Notes under the pieces: generated by a model
Told to the model about the DNA's origin: nothing
The model's input: only the letters and a program-made list of their open reading frames with translations
Database searches by the model: none
Part shown: in pieces, positions 20,877-32,520 of the stretch
How positions within the stretch are numbered: position 1 is the first letter of the stretch
Layout: every line of letters starts with the position of its first letter
Source: Massilia sp. Se16.2.3
GTDB lineage: Bacteria; Pseudomonadota; Gammaproteobacteria; Burkholderiales; Burkholderiaceae_D
DNA length: 64,000 bases
Reading direction: 5' to 3'
Assembly: GCF_014171595.1 (NCBI RefSeq)
Contig: NZ_CP050451.1
Span: 1,922,001-1,986,000 of the forward strand
Position numbers and translations under genes: made by a program

Positions 20877-21380
20877 ATGAGCATCAAGATTGGCGACCGC
20901 CTGCCGGAAGGCACCCTGGCTGAATACATCGAGACCGCAACCGAAGGCTGCGCGCTCGGTCCGAATACCTTCGAGGTAACCAAGCTGGCCGCTGGCAAGA
21001 AGATCGCGATCTTCGGCCTGCCGGGCGCCTTCACGCCAACCTGCTCGGCCCAGCACGTGCCGGGCTTCGTCCAGAATGCCGAGGCGTTCAAGGCCAAGGG
21101 CGTCGACGAAATCTGGTGCATCTCGGTCAACGACGCGTTCGTCATGGGCGCCTGGGGCCGCGAACAGAAGGCCACTGGCATCGTGCGCATGATGGCCGAC
21201 GGTAACGCCGCCTTCAGCAAGGCCCTCGGCCTGGACGCCGATTTCTCCAAGCACGGCATGGGCACGCGCTCGCAGCGCTATTCGATGCTGGTCGAAGACG
21301 GCGTCGTCACCCAGCTGAACGTGGAGCAGGGCGGTTTCGAACTGTCGAAGGCGGAAACGCTGCTGGCGCAACTGGGCTGA
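20877..21380 (+). CDS. Peroxiredoxin (Prx5-type)
   Basis: A 167-residue thiol peroxidase reducing hydroperoxides in the cytoplasm. The active-site motif PGAFTPTCSAQHVPGF, with the peroxidatic cysteine, and the downstream WCISVNDAFVMGAWG identify the Prx5 (AhpC/TSA, redoxin) subgroup. The start ATG at 20877 is preceded by GAGGAG-like sequence. The gene is monocistronic, with its own terminator at 21426. Its electron donor (glutathione or glutaredoxin) is not evident from the context. Confidence 0.93.
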   Translation: MSIKIGDRLPEGTLAEYIETATEGCALGPNTFEVTKLAAGKKIAIFGLPGAFTPTCSAQHVPGFVQNAEAFKAKGVDEIWCISVNDAFVMGAWGREQKATGIVRMMADGNAAFSKALGLDADFSKHGMGTRSQRYSMLVEDGVVTQLNVEQGGFELSKAETLLAQLG

Positions 21381-21425
21381 TCCCGGTCCGGCTCGCAGTC
21401 GAGCTCGCAGTTCAGATACCACCAG

Positions 21426-21450
21426 AACGGCGCCTCGGCGCCGTTTTTGT
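21426..21450 (+). terminator. Terminator downstream of the peroxiredoxin gene
   Basis: A GC-rich inverted repeat (AACGGCGCC / GGCGCCGTT) with a very tight loop, followed by TTTTTG. It ends 30 bp before the next start codon. Confidence 0.8.
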
Positions 21451-21479
21451 TCTCATCGAATCACCGAAAGGCCCGGCAC

Positions 21480-22361
21480 ATGCGCCACATTTCCGGCAAC
21501 CTGCGCAGCATCTACGCGATGCTGGCCGCAGTGGCCATGTTCGCACTGATGGACACGGCCATGAAGCTGCTGTCGGCGCACTACCCGGCAATGCAGGTGG
21601 CGGCGCTGCGCTCGCTGTCGTCCCTGCCGCTGGTGTGCGCCTGGGTGGCCTGGCGCGGACGCTTCGGCTCGATGCTGCGGGTACGCTGGTCGCTGCAGTT
21701 GCTGAGGGCGGCCGTCGGCATCGCGATGCTGGCCCTGTTCGCCTACGGTCTCAAGAAACTCTCGCTGGCCGAGGCGTATTCGATCTTCTTCATTGCACCG
21801 GCCCTGATCACGGCCTTGTCCGTGTTCGTACTGAAGGAAAAAGTAAACCTGGCGCGCTGGATGGCGATCGCGGTGGGCATGGGCGGCGTGCTGGTTGTGT
21901 TGCGGCCGGAAGGCGAGGGCATGCTCACGCTCGGCGGCCTGGCCATCCTCGGCTCGGCCGTCTGCTATGCCATCTCCGCCATCGGCGCGCGCGTGCTGGC
22001 CCGCTCCGACAGCAGCGAGCAGATCATGTTCTGGCTGATGCTGATGATGGCGGTCGGCGCCACCGTCCTGGCCGCGCCCGAGTGGGTAGACCTGGATCCT
22101 GCCCATGCGTGGCTGCTGTGCGGGCTGGCCGTGAGCGGCTTTTTTGGCCAGCTGGCCATCACCGAGGCCTTCAGCCATGGGCAGGCGTCGGTCGTGGCGC
22201 CGTTCGAGTATTCCGCCCTGGCCTGGGGCGTGGCGATCGACTGGCTACTCTGGCAAACCCTGCCCGACGGCTACACGCTGCTGGGCGCGGCGATCATCGT
22301 CGGCAGCGGGCTGTACCTGATTCGCCACGAGAAAAGCCACAGCGAAGCCGAGCACCCCTGA
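21480..22361 (+). CDS. DMT superfamily (EamA) transporter
   Basis: A 293-residue inner-membrane protein with about ten hydrophobic segments in two EamA repeats of the drug/metabolite transporter superfamily. The first repeat contains FALMDTAMKLLSAHYPAMQV, the second LAILGSAVCYAISAIGARVL; both end in helices typical of EamA. ATG 21480 was chosen over an earlier in-frame codon at 21447, which would fall inside the preceding terminator. The substrate is unknown; relatives export amino acids or nucleotide-derived metabolites. Confidence 0.82.
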   Translation: MRHISGNLRSIYAMLAAVAMFALMDTAMKLLSAHYPAMQVAALRSLSSLPLVCAWVAWRGRFGSMLRVRWSLQLLRAAVGIAMLALFAYGLKKLSLAEAYSIFFIAPALITALSVFVLKEKVNLARWMAIAVGMGGVLVVLRPEGEGMLTLGGLAILGSAVCYAISAIGARVLARSDSSEQIMFWLMLMMAVGATVLAAPEWVDLDPAHAWLLCGLAVSGFFGQLAITEAFSHGQASVVAPFEYSALAWGVAIDWLLWQTLPDGYTLLGAAIIVGSGLYLIRHEKSHSEAEHP

Positions 22362-22453
22362 GACACGCTTCAGTGTGTCGCGCGTCCGCAGCGTATGGCT
22401 GAGCTGTTGCCTCTCTGCAAGGGCCGAGCCCGGCACCGATTGGCAAGCGCATA

Positions 22454-22459
22454 TATAAT
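22454..22459 (+). promoter_or_regulatory. -10 element TATAAT directly upstream of lpxC
   Basis: A perfect TATAAT ends 6 bp before the lpxC ATG. The predicted transcription start would fall on or next to the start codon, giving a leaderless message. No clear -35 element is seen at the standard distance and no Shine-Dalgarno sequence precedes the ATG. Confidence 0.45.
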
Positions 22460-22465
22460 CGGCGC

Positions 22466-23401
22466 ATGCTCAAACAACGAACCATCAAAGAACTGGTGCG
22501 CACCATCGGCGTCGGCCTGCATTCGGGCCGCAAGGTCGAGCTGACGCTGCGCCCGGCACCCAGCAATACCGGCATCGTGTTCCGCCGCGTCGACCTCGAC
22601 CCGGTGGTCGAATTCCCATCGAGCGCGGAAGTGGTGGGCGATACGCGCATGGCCTCGGTGCTGGTCAAGAACGACGCCCGCGTGTCCACGGTCGAACACC
22701 TGATGTCGGCCTGTGCCGGCCTGGGCATCGACAACCTCTATATTGAAGTGACGGCCGAGGAAATCCCGATCATGGACGGCTCGGCCTCGTCCTTCGTCTT
22801 CCTGCTGCAGCAAGCCGGCGTGCAGGATCAGGATGCGCCGAAGAAATTCATCCGCGTGCTGAAGGAAGTCGAAGTGCGCCAGGGCACCGGCAATGCCGAA
22901 AAATGGGCGCGGCTGAAACCCCACGACGGCTTCAAGCTCGATTTCTTCATCGAGTTCAACCACCCGGCGGTGGACGGCACGACCCAGAACGCCTCGGTCG
23001 ATTTCGCCCAGGTGTCCTACGTGCACGACGTGGCGCGCGCCCGCACCTTCGGCTTCATGCAGGATGTGGAAAGCCTGCGCGGCATGGGCCTGGCACGTGG
23101 CGGCTCGCTGGAAAACGCGATCGTGATGGACGAATACCGCATCCTGAATGCGGACGGCCTGCGCTACGACGACGAGTTCGTGCGCCACAAGATCCTCGAC
23201 GCCATCGGCGACCTCTACCTGGTGGGCCACCCGCTGCTGGCGGCCTACGAGGCGCACAAGTCCGGCCACGCCCTCAACAACGACCTGCTGCGCGCCTTGC
23301 TGGCGCGGCCGGATGCCTACGAGATCGTGTCCTTCGACGCGCTCGAGGGCGCGCCGGCTTCGTATGTGAAGCAGATGAAGGAAGAGTGGGCCTGGAGCTG
23401 A
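22466..23401 (+). CDS. lpxC: UDP-3-O-acyl-N-acetylglucosamine deacetylase LpxC
   Basis: A 311-residue zinc deacetylase, the committed step of lipid A synthesis. The N-terminal [35 protein letters not shown] with a zinc histidine, and the C-terminal [14 protein letters not shown] with zinc His and Asp are all present. A later conserved His lies in [13 protein letters not shown]. It lies between the dcw cluster and secA, as in many proteobacteria. The start ATG at 22466 lacks a Shine-Dalgarno but sits next to TATAAT. Confidence 0.97.
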   Translation: MLKQRTIKELVRTIGVGLHSGRKVELTLRPAPSNTGIVFRRVDLDPVVEFPSSAEVVGDTRMASVLVKNDARVSTVEHLMSACAGLGIDNLYIEVTAEEIPIMDGSASSFVFLLQQAGVQDQDAPKKFIRVLKEVEVRQGTGNAEKWARLKPHDGFKLDFFIEFNHPAVDGTTQNASVDFAQVSYVHDVARARTFGFMQDVESLRGMGLARGGSLENAIVMDEYRILNADGLRYDDEFVRHKILDAIGDLYLVGHPLLAAYEAHKSGHALNNDLLRALLARPDAYEIVSFDALEGAPASYVKQMKEEWAWS

Positions 23402-23455
23402 CGGGTGCGGCGTGACGGGAACCATGTGCTCGCCGTTTGACGGGCGCATTGGCGA

Positions 23456-23616
23456 CGTAGGGTGGAGTCCTGACTCCACGCGGGGTCATCACATGATCAA
23501 AGGCGAAGTGCGCCATAGTCGAACCGATGAGACATCGTATTCGCAGGCGCACCGGCCGGTGCAAGGGCGCCGCTATCCGAAGGGTGGGACCGCGTGGAGT
23601 CAGGACTCCACCTACG
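23456..23616 (+). repeat. REPIN-like inverted doublet, copy 1
   Basis: Two inverted copies of a palindromic repeat. The left copy, 23456-23483, starts CGTAGGGTGGAGTCC; the right copy, 23590-23616, is its near-perfect reverse complement. Each copy contains a GTGGAGTC/GACTCCAC hairpin. About 106 bp of spacer separates them. It lies in the gap between lpxC and the convergent dciA gene. It belongs to the same family as 33410-33556 and 35419-35592. Confidence 0.85.
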
Positions 23617-23667
23617 GTTCTGCCTCGGCGGCCCCTGCCCTGGGCCCTTCGATCGGTTGCGCGGCGT

Positions 23668-24138
23668 TCAACCCGCGCGCCGCCTGGCGGCCAGCCGCTT
23701 GATCGCCGCCACCAGCGCCGCGTTCTGCGGCGTCTCCGGCAGGCTTTCTCCCAGTTCCTCGAACGCATCCACCGCCGTCGGCGGCAATTCCAGCACGCGC
23801 GTCTCTACCCGCTCGGGCATCGCGCGCGTCACCTGCACCTTCAGGCGCGTGGAGCTGACCTGCCAGCCGCGCCCGAGCAGGGTGGACTGCAGCTTGGGCA
23901 GTTGCTGCTTCAGGCGCGCGGCCACCGCCGAACTCGGCACGACCAGCACCAGCACCCCCTCCCGGAAGGACAGGACGTCGCAGTTGCCGAACATCGAGGG
24001 CAGGGCGGCGCCGACGTCGCGCTGCAGGTCGGCCATGCGCATGGCGGTCGGCAGCAGGCGCGCCATGCGTTCGTTCGAACGCAGGAAGTCGGTCGCCTCT
24101 TTCGACGTCTGGCGGTCGCGGGTGCCGTAGATATGCAT
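23668..24138 (-). CDS. dciA: DUF721 protein, DciA family (helicase-loading factor)
   Basis: A 156-residue protein of the DUF721/DciA family. DciA proteins interact with the replicative helicase DnaB in bacteria lacking DnaC. The N-terminal FLRSNERMARLLPTAMRM followed by LQRDVGAALP and LVLVVPSSAVAARLKQQLP matches the small KH-like family domain. The chosen ATG at 24138 gives MHIYGTRDRQT; upstream in-frame starts give a non-conserved extension. Location beside lpxC and divergent from secA is the common proteobacterial arrangement. The role rests on family and context. Confidence 0.75.
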   Translation of the reverse strand: MHIYGTRDRQTSKEATDFLRSNERMARLLPTAMRMADLQRDVGAALPSMFGNCDVLSFREGVLVLVVPSSAVAARLKQQLPKLQSTLLGRGWQVSSTRLKVQVTRAMPERVETRVLELPPTAVDAFEELGESLPETPQNAALVAAIKRLAARRRAG

Positions 24139-24415
24139 GGGTCGGTGGAAGGTGGTGGCGCGGGGCGCGCCCGGAAGATCGGTGAAAACAGGCGCCAACA
24201 TACCACAAGCCGGCACTTCCCGTAGCATGCGGCAGTGGACGATGCAATTTGATAACATTCTTTCGCGCACGAACCTTGTTATCTAGCCCACAACCCCCAA
24301 GTGTGGCCGGATCGCATGATAAAATCAGTCGCTTTTCGCCATAGGCGGTCTCAGGCCGGTATCTTTTTGATATCATCCTTGCTCTTTTAGCGGCGTCCTT
24401 TTTAAGAAACTTAGC

Positions 24416-27196
<2,781 letters not shown>

Positions 27197-27222
27197 GCAG
27201 CATTGCGTTTCGCATGAGCAAG

Positions 27223-27252
27223 AACGGCCGGAGCAATCCGGCCGTTTTTTTT
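27223..27252 (+). terminator. Rho-independent terminator of secA
   Basis: A 9-bp stem AACGGCCGG / CCGGCCGTT (27223-27231 with 27238-27246), a 6-nt loop, and a run of eight T. Confidence 0.95.
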
Positions 27253-27379
27253 GGCCGATGGGCTGCCTTGCCATGCCCCGCGCAATTGTTGTAAAAAGTG
27301 TAATTTCGTGAGATTTTGCGCGTTCGTAACGCGCTACAATCCGGCTCTTCGGTACGTCAAGACCATGGGAGAGGCGGGC

Positions 27380-28408
27380 ATGCAGATCAACAGGACATTC
27401 GGCGCCTTGTGGCGCATCCACTCGGGACGCATCGCGCGCGCAGGCATGCTGGGTGTGGCAGCGCTGGCGCTGGGCATGGCGTCCGCCGCGGAGCTGCGCG
27501 ATATCCCGGGCGCGAGCGACAGCCCGGTGGTGTCGCGCTACCAGGGCTCGATCCTGGACGCGGCCGGCGGCGAGCCGCTCGGGTTCACGCGGGTCGTCGA
27601 CCTGGAGAAAGGCAAGCCGGTCCTGCGCCAGGTGGAAGGGCGCATCACCAATCGCTTCTACTTCGGACCGAAGGGCGCCGCTGCGCTGGAAGTGTTGCGC
27701 AATTATCGCCAGGCGCTCGAAGCGGCAGGCTTCCAGGTCGTCTACGCCTGCGAAGAACCCCAGTGCGTGAAGGACAAGGTCCAGAAGCTGGTGCAGGAAC
27801 TGCCCAAGGAAGCCAGGGGAATCGGCAGCAATGTCATGGCCCGCAGCATGTTCAACAGCGGCTACCAGCCCGGCTTCAACCTGGTCAGCGCGCGCAAGGC
27901 GGCCGGAAGCGGCCATGTCTACGTGCAGGTCGCGATGTCCATCGATTCCGGGTCCGGCAAGACGGCTGGGCGTGTGCAGCAGCTGGTCCAGGTCGTGGAA
28001 CCGGCCACCGCGCAGACCGGCAAGGTGACGGTCGATGCCAAGGCCATTGGAGACATCCTCAAGCGTGACGGCAAGATCGCCCTGTATGGCGTGAACTTCG
28101 ATACCAACAAGGCCGTGCTGCGCCCCGACTCGGACGAGCAGCTCAAGCAGATGGCCGAAGCCCTGAAGGCGGCCCCGAACCTCAAGGTGTTCATCGTCGG
28201 CCACACCGACAACCAGGGCGACTTCGAGAACAACCTGGGACTGTCGCAGCGGCGCGCCCAGGCCGTGGCCGAGGCCCTGAGCACCCGCTACGGCATCGCC
28301 GCAAACCGCATGACGGCGCGCGGCGTTGCCAACCTGGCGCCGGTGGCATCCAACGAAGCCGACGACAGCCGCGCGCGCAACCGCCGCGTCGAGCTGGTGC
28401 TGCGTTGA
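27380..28408 (+). CDS. DUF4892/OmpA-like outer-membrane protein
   Basis: A 342-residue exported protein. A signal peptide with basic N terminus ends near LGMASA-AEL. The middle region (DSPVVSRYQGSILDAAG, VYACEEPQCVKDK with a cysteine pair) matches the DUF4892 type. The last 110 residues form an OmpA-type peptidoglycan-binding domain: LYGVNFDTNKAVLRPDS, VFIVGHTDNQG, NLGLSQRRAQAV and the terminal NRRVELVL. The ATG at 27380 is preceded by GGAGAGG with a 5-nt spacer, which decides it over an ATG at 27365. Likely role: envelope anchoring. Confidence 0.85.
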   Translation: MQINRTFGALWRIHSGRIARAGMLGVAALALGMASAAELRDIPGASDSPVVSRYQGSILDAAGGEPLGFTRVVDLEKGKPVLRQVEGRITNRFYFGPKGAAALEVLRNYRQALEAAGFQVVYACEEPQCVKDKVQKLVQELPKEARGIGSNVMARSMFNSGYQPGFNLVSARKAAGSGHVYVQVAMSIDSGSGKTAGRVQQLVQVVEPATAQTGKVTVDAKAIGDILKRDGKIALYGVNFDTNKAVLRPDSDEQLKQMAEALKAAPNLKVFIVGHTDNQGDFENNLGLSQRRAQAVAEALSTRYGIAANRMTARGVANLAPVASNEADDSRARNRRVELVLR

Positions 28409-28420
28409 TGGGGAAAAAGG

Positions 28421-29141
28421 ATGAATCAGCATCGTATATTCCTTGCAGCCGTCTGCACGCTCGCGCTCGCGCAGGGCGCCGTTGCCGCGCCCGACAGCCG
28501 TTTCCTGATGCCGCCGGGGCTGTACCCGTGTCGAGACCGTGAGCGACACCAGCCGCAGCGATGCCGCCGGCTCCCCGGACATCCGCAGCGTGACCGATCC
28601 CCGGACCGGCAACGTCGACAGCCGGTTCCGCCGCAGCGACGGCAGCCGCGGCAGCTACGCCGTGGCAGGGGAAGGGCCGCAGCGTGTCTGCATCCGCCCC
28701 GTCAAGACCGTCGACATCCCGAGGGAGCTGCTCAAGGACGGCTGCAAGGCGGCCAAGGGCGAAGTCGTGGGTGACAGCATGGTCTCGGTCAACGATTGCC
28801 CGTGGGGCCGGATCAAGACCACGCTGCGCCGGCTCGACGAGAAGACCTGGGAGTCGGTGACCGAATCGGTCATCAAACGGCCGCCGCTGGGCTCCGAAGC
28901 GGCGGGCGGCCTGCCCTTCCTGCGTGCGATGGCCGAGAAGATGGCGCGGGAAGGCAATGCCCAGGAACGCGCCGAAGCCCAGCGCTCGCTGGCCCTGTTC
29001 AAGCAGATGCAGGCCAGCGCCAGCGAGATGGGGCAGGCCGACATACCGCCCGAGGCAGCGGCGGCCATGCGCTCCGGCAGGGGCGCGCTGGAGCAGAAAA
29101 CGGTGCAGCGCCTGACCCGCATCGGCGCCTGCCAGGGGTGA
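28421..29141 (+). CDS. Secreted cysteine-containing protein (DUF3617-like), frameshifted
   Basis: Starts at ATG 28421 with a signal peptide (LAAVCTLALAQGAVAA) and MPPGLYP, then the frame breaks. The rest, VETVSDTSRSDAAGSP to the stop at 29141, is open in the next frame. The change lies at about 28527-28531, where one extra base (probably the T of CCGTGTC) interrupts PPGLYPVETVSD. The joined protein is about 240 residues with conserved cysteines in QRVCIRPVKT, DGCKAAKG and VNDCPWG, a pattern resembling DUF3617 periplasmic proteins. It follows the OmpA-like gene by 12 bp and is probably co-transcribed. Confidence 0.6.
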
Positions 29142-29200
29142 TCGAGGCAATAACGGCGTCCCGAGGGACGCCGCTGCCGGGCCGCGGGACAACCCGCGCT

Positions 29201-30223
29201 TTACCAGGCCATCTTGTTCCAGGTATTGTCCCCAACGATCCCATCCACGCCCAGGCCCTTGGCGCTCTGGAAGCTGCGTACCGCGCTGTTGGTGCCCGAA
29301 CCGAAGATGCCGTCCACTACCAGGCCATAGCCGCTTTCGTTGAGCTGGCTCTGGACGGCGCGCACCTTGGCGCCCGAGTCGCCCTGCTGGGTGACGATGG
29401 TCAGGGCCGGCCAGGTGGCGTTGCCGACGACGCCGTCGGCGCCCAGGCCGTGCGAGGACTGGAAGTTCTTGACGGCGTTCTGGGTGGCCGTGTCGAAGCT
29501 GCCGTTCACCGTCAGGCTGTAGCCCCATTGCTGCAGCAGGTACTGGATGGTACGCACGCGCTCGCCCGTGTTGCCGTACTGGACCAGCGGCCAGGACAGG
29601 GTGCTGCCGGTGCCGCCGCCACCGCTGGTGCCGCCGGCGACCAGGGTCTTGTAGCGCGGCCAGTCCCAGCCCGAACCCGGGTCGGTGTGGCTCTGGCCGG
29701 CGTAGTTGACGTGGCCCTTGACGTTGTAGAGCGAGTCGGAAGGCACCGCGTTCCAGCCGCTGCTGCCGTTGTAGACCTTCTGCGCCAGCCCGCGCGAGGC
29801 CAGGATGTCGCGCGTCAGTGCCGCCGAGGCGTTGTACATGGCGCTCGTGTACCAGGTGGCCGGGGCGTTGACATAGCCCTCGTGCTCGATGCCGACTGTG
29901 TAGCCGTTCGAGTTCCCGACGTGCCAGGCCTTGCTCGACTCGCGTACCATCTGCGTCACCTGGCCGTCCGAGGAGCGGATCACGTAGTGGGCGGAGACGC
30001 CCGCGCTGCAGTTCTGGAACCAGGAAATCGAGCCGGCGTAGGAGCCCTGGGTCGTGTGGATGGTCACGTGGGTGACCGAGGCGGTGCGCGCCGAGTAGTT
30101 GCAGCTGGCCGCCGGGTTCCAGATCGCCGGCGGGTAGTCGGTCGAGGCGGCGGCGGGGAGGGCCTGCATGCCGAGGGCGGCAAGGGCCAGGCCTGCAAGC
30201 AAGCCGTTCATGCTCTTTTTCAT
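29201..30223 (-). CDS. N-acetylmuramoyl-L-alanine amidase with two peptidoglycan-binding repeats
   Basis: A 340-residue exported amidase. A signal peptide ([19 protein letters not shown]) precedes an Amidase_2 domain. Zinc ligands are visible in VTHVTIHTTQGS, VGIEHEGYV and VKGHVNYAGQSHTDPGSGW. A Gly/Ser/Thr linker then leads to two tandem PG_binding_1 repeats, each with a core like VDGIFGSGTNSAVRSFQ, ending in GDNTWNKM. It cleaves the bond between MurNAc and the stem peptide. It lies 22 bp downstream of a lytic-transglycosylase-like gene on the same strand, so the two probably act together. Confidence 0.9.
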   Translation of the reverse strand: MKKSMNGLLAGLALAALGMQALPAAASTDYPPAIWNPAASCNYSARTASVTHVTIHTTQGSYAGSISWFQNCSAGVSAHYVIRSSDGQVTQMVRESSKAWHVGNSNGYTVGIEHEGYVNAPATWYTSAMYNASAALTRDILASRGLAQKVYNGSSGWNAVPSDSLYNVKGHVNYAGQSHTDPGSGWDWPRYKTLVAGGTSGGGGTGSTLSWPLVQYGNTGERVRTIQYLLQQWGYSLTVNGSFDTATQNAVKNFQSSHGLGADGVVGNATWPALTIVTQQGDSGAKVRAVQSQLNESGYGLVVDGIFGSGTNSAVRSFQSAKGLGVDGIVGDNTWNKMAW

Positions 30224-30245
30224 GGTATGTCCTGAGGAGGGTGGC

Positions 30246-30980
30246 TTACTCGTTGTAGGCGGGGGTGTCGACGAAGTCCGGTGCCGAGATCTTCGGATCG
30301 GGCACGCCGGTCTCTAAAGTGATGCGGCGCGCCGACAGCTTCCTCAGCTTGTCCTTGCCATAGACTTTTTCCATCTCGACGTGGCGCTGGCCGATCTTGT
30401 AGCCGCTGCCCTCGCGGCCCTGGCGGATCGCGGTCAGGATTTCATAGGTGTAGATTTGCGCCACTTCCGGCTGCGGGATGCCGCTGTAGCGGGCAACCGC
30501 GCTTTCCCATTGTTCGATCGGGAAGTTCTTCGTCTTGCGCGCGGCGTACTGCGAGAGCAGGGCGGCCGCGGCGCGGATGTTGCTGCGCACGTCAGTCATG
30601 ACGACATCGGGCGAGACGCGGATCAGGGCCGCGCCCTGCGTGAGCGAGGTGCCGAAATAGGTGTCGTTGCGCAGGCCCATGATGCCGTAGGTGGGCGGCA
30701 TGCCGCCGTGCGGGTCGGTGTCGATTTCGATTTGCGGCTCGTCGCTTTTCTTCAGCTGGCCTTTCGGTACGTGCGCAATCCAGCGGCTTTCCGCGTAGGC
30801 GATCGACTCGAGCAGTTCGACCGGGACGTTGAACTCTTTCGACGCCTCCCTGAAATACTGCTGATAGCGTTTCGCTGCGGCGCTCAGTTCGCGCGGCTGG
30901 CCATCGGCGAATGCGGATGGCGCGGCCATGGTGCCGGCGCACAGCGCGACGAGCAGCCGCGCCTTTATCGTTAGCTTCAT
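30246..30980 (-). CDS. Lytic transglycosylase-like (lysozyme-fold) exported protein
   Basis: A 244-residue protein with a signal peptide (LLVALCAGTMAAPSAFA). An SLT/lysozyme-like domain begins at VPVELLESIAYAESRW, where Glu is the candidate catalytic acid. YGIMGLRNDTYFGTSL and IRAAAALLSQYAA match later family blocks. The ATG at 30980 is preceded by AGGAGA, which decides it over an earlier in-frame start at 31025. It is the first gene of a two-gene operon with the amidase. A transglycosylase cutting glycan strands plus an amidase removing peptides is a coherent wall-lysis pair. Confidence 0.8.
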   Translation of the reverse strand: MKLTIKARLLVALCAGTMAAPSAFADGQPRELSAAAKRYQQYFREASKEFNVPVELLESIAYAESRWIAHVPKGQLKKSDEPQIEIDTDPHGGMPPTYGIMGLRNDTYFGTSLTQGAALIRVSPDVVMTDVRSNIRAAAALLSQYAARKTKNFPIEQWESAVARYSGIPQPEVAQIYTYEILTAIRQGREGSGYKIGQRHVEMEKVYGKDKLRKLSARRITLETGVPDPKISAPDFVDTPAYNE

Positions 30981-31268
30981 TTTCCGTCTCCTGTCATGCA
31001 TGTTATTAGCCCGTGGAGTGGGCACCTACCCGGCACCGAGGGCAACTCGGCAGGCCAGGTGCGATCGAGTATATGTACGCCTGGAGGGCGCACAATTGGC
31101 GTGCGACTCTCCCTACGGGGAGTTGACAAAGGGAGATGATTGGCGTTACGGATGAGTACAAAAGGCCGGCAGCGGCGGCGCGGCGTGGGGTGCATGGAAC
31201 AGGGTCGCGCCCATCGCAGGGTGCGCGCAGTACAATATCGGATTCGACAACATTCCCAGAGAACCGCC

Positions 31269-32507
31269 ATGGCCGTGAATTCCCCCCTGCCCGTCGCCGC
31301 CGACCTGAAACCGGTCGCCGGCTTCGAGATCGGCTTTGCCCAAGCCGGCATCAAGAAGCCCAACCGCAAGGACCTGCTGGTCATGAAGCTGGCCGACGGT
31401 GCCACCGTTGCCGGCGTGTTTACCCTGAACCGTTTCTGCGCCGCGCCGGTGCAGGTCAGCAAGGCCAACCTCGCCGCTGTCGGCAATGGCGGCGCGCCGA
31501 TCCGCGCGCTCGTGGTCAACACGGGTAACGCGAATGCCGGCACGGGCGAGCCGGGCCTGGCCAATGCGCAGGCCACCTGCGCGGAAGTAGCGCGCCTGCT
31601 CGGCTGCGAAGCGCAGCAGGTGCTGCCGTTTTCGACCGGCGTGATCCTGGAACCGCTGCCGCTCGCGAAGATCGTCGCCGGCCTGCCGCAGGCGGTCGAC
31701 AGCCTGACGGCGGATAACTGGTTCAATGCCGCCGAAGCGATCATGACCACCGACACCCAGCCGAAGGCGGCGTCCCGCACGGTCACCATCGGCGGCCACA
31801 CGGTCACGATGACCGGCATCAGCAAGGGCGCAGGCATGATCAAGCCGAACATGGCGACCATGCTGGGCTACCTGGCTTTTGATGCGAAAGTGGCGCAGCC
31901 GGTGCTGGACGAACTGGTGAAGTATGCGGCCGACCAGTCGTTTAACAGCATCACCATCGACGGCGACACCTCGACCAACGATTCCTTCATGCTGATCGCC
32001 ACCGGCGCCGGCAGCCTGGTCGTGAACGAAGCTTCCGGCGCCGACTACGAAGCCCTGCGCGATGCCGTCACCGATATTTCGCGCAACCTGGCGCAGCAGA
32101 TCATCCGCGACGGCGAAGGCGCGACCAAGTTCATCACCATCACGGTGGAAGAGGGCCGTAGCCTGGAAGAGTGCCGCAAGATCGCCTACGCGATCGCCCA
32201 CTCGCCGCTGGTGAAAACCGCCTTCTTCGCGTCCGACCCGAACCTGGGCCGCATCCTGGCCGCCGTCGGCTATGCCGGCGTGGACGACCTCGACGTGACC
32301 AAGCTCGATCTGTACCTGGACGATGTCTGGGTCGCCAAGGCCGGCGGGCGCAATCCGGACTACCAGGAAGCGGACGGCCAGCGCGTGATGAAGCAGTCGG
32401 AAATCACGGTCCGCGTCACGCTCAAGCGCGGCGACGCATCGGCCACCGTCTGGACCTGCGACCTGTCGCACGACTACGTCAGCATCAACGCCGACTACCG
32501 CTCGTAA
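31269..32507 (+). CDS. argJ: Bifunctional ornithine acetyltransferase / N-acetylglutamate synthase
   Basis: ArgJ transfers acetyl from N-acetylornithine to glutamate in the cyclic arginine pathway. The 412-residue precursor carries the autocleavage site [14 protein letters not shown], where the Thr becomes the N terminus of the beta chain and nucleophile. [31 protein letters not shown] and [11 protein letters not shown] are further motifs. ATG 31269 gives [26 protein letters not shown] at 31231-31236 may be its -10; the same GTACAATATCGG string precedes mutT. A DUF815 gene follows after 13 bp. Confidence 0.97.
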   Translation: MAVNSPLPVAADLKPVAGFEIGFAQAGIKKPNRKDLLVMKLADGATVAGVFTLNRFCAAPVQVSKANLAAVGNGGAPIRALVVNTGNANAGTGEPGLANAQATCAEVARLLGCEAQQVLPFSTGVILEPLPLAKIVAGLPQAVDSLTADNWFNAAEAIMTTDTQPKAASRTVTIGGHTVTMTGISKGAGMIKPNMATMLGYLAFDAKVAQPVLDELVKYAADQSFNSITIDGDTSTNDSFMLIATGAGSLVVNEASGADYEALRDAVTDISRNLAQQIIRDGEGATKFITITVEEGRSLEECRKIAYAIAHSPLVKTAFFASDPNLGRILAAVGYAGVDDLDVTKLDLYLDDVWVAKAGGRNPDYQEADGQRVMKQSEITVRVTLKRGDASATVWTCDLSHDYVSINADYRS

Positions 32508-32520
32508 GCGCGCCGCTGCC

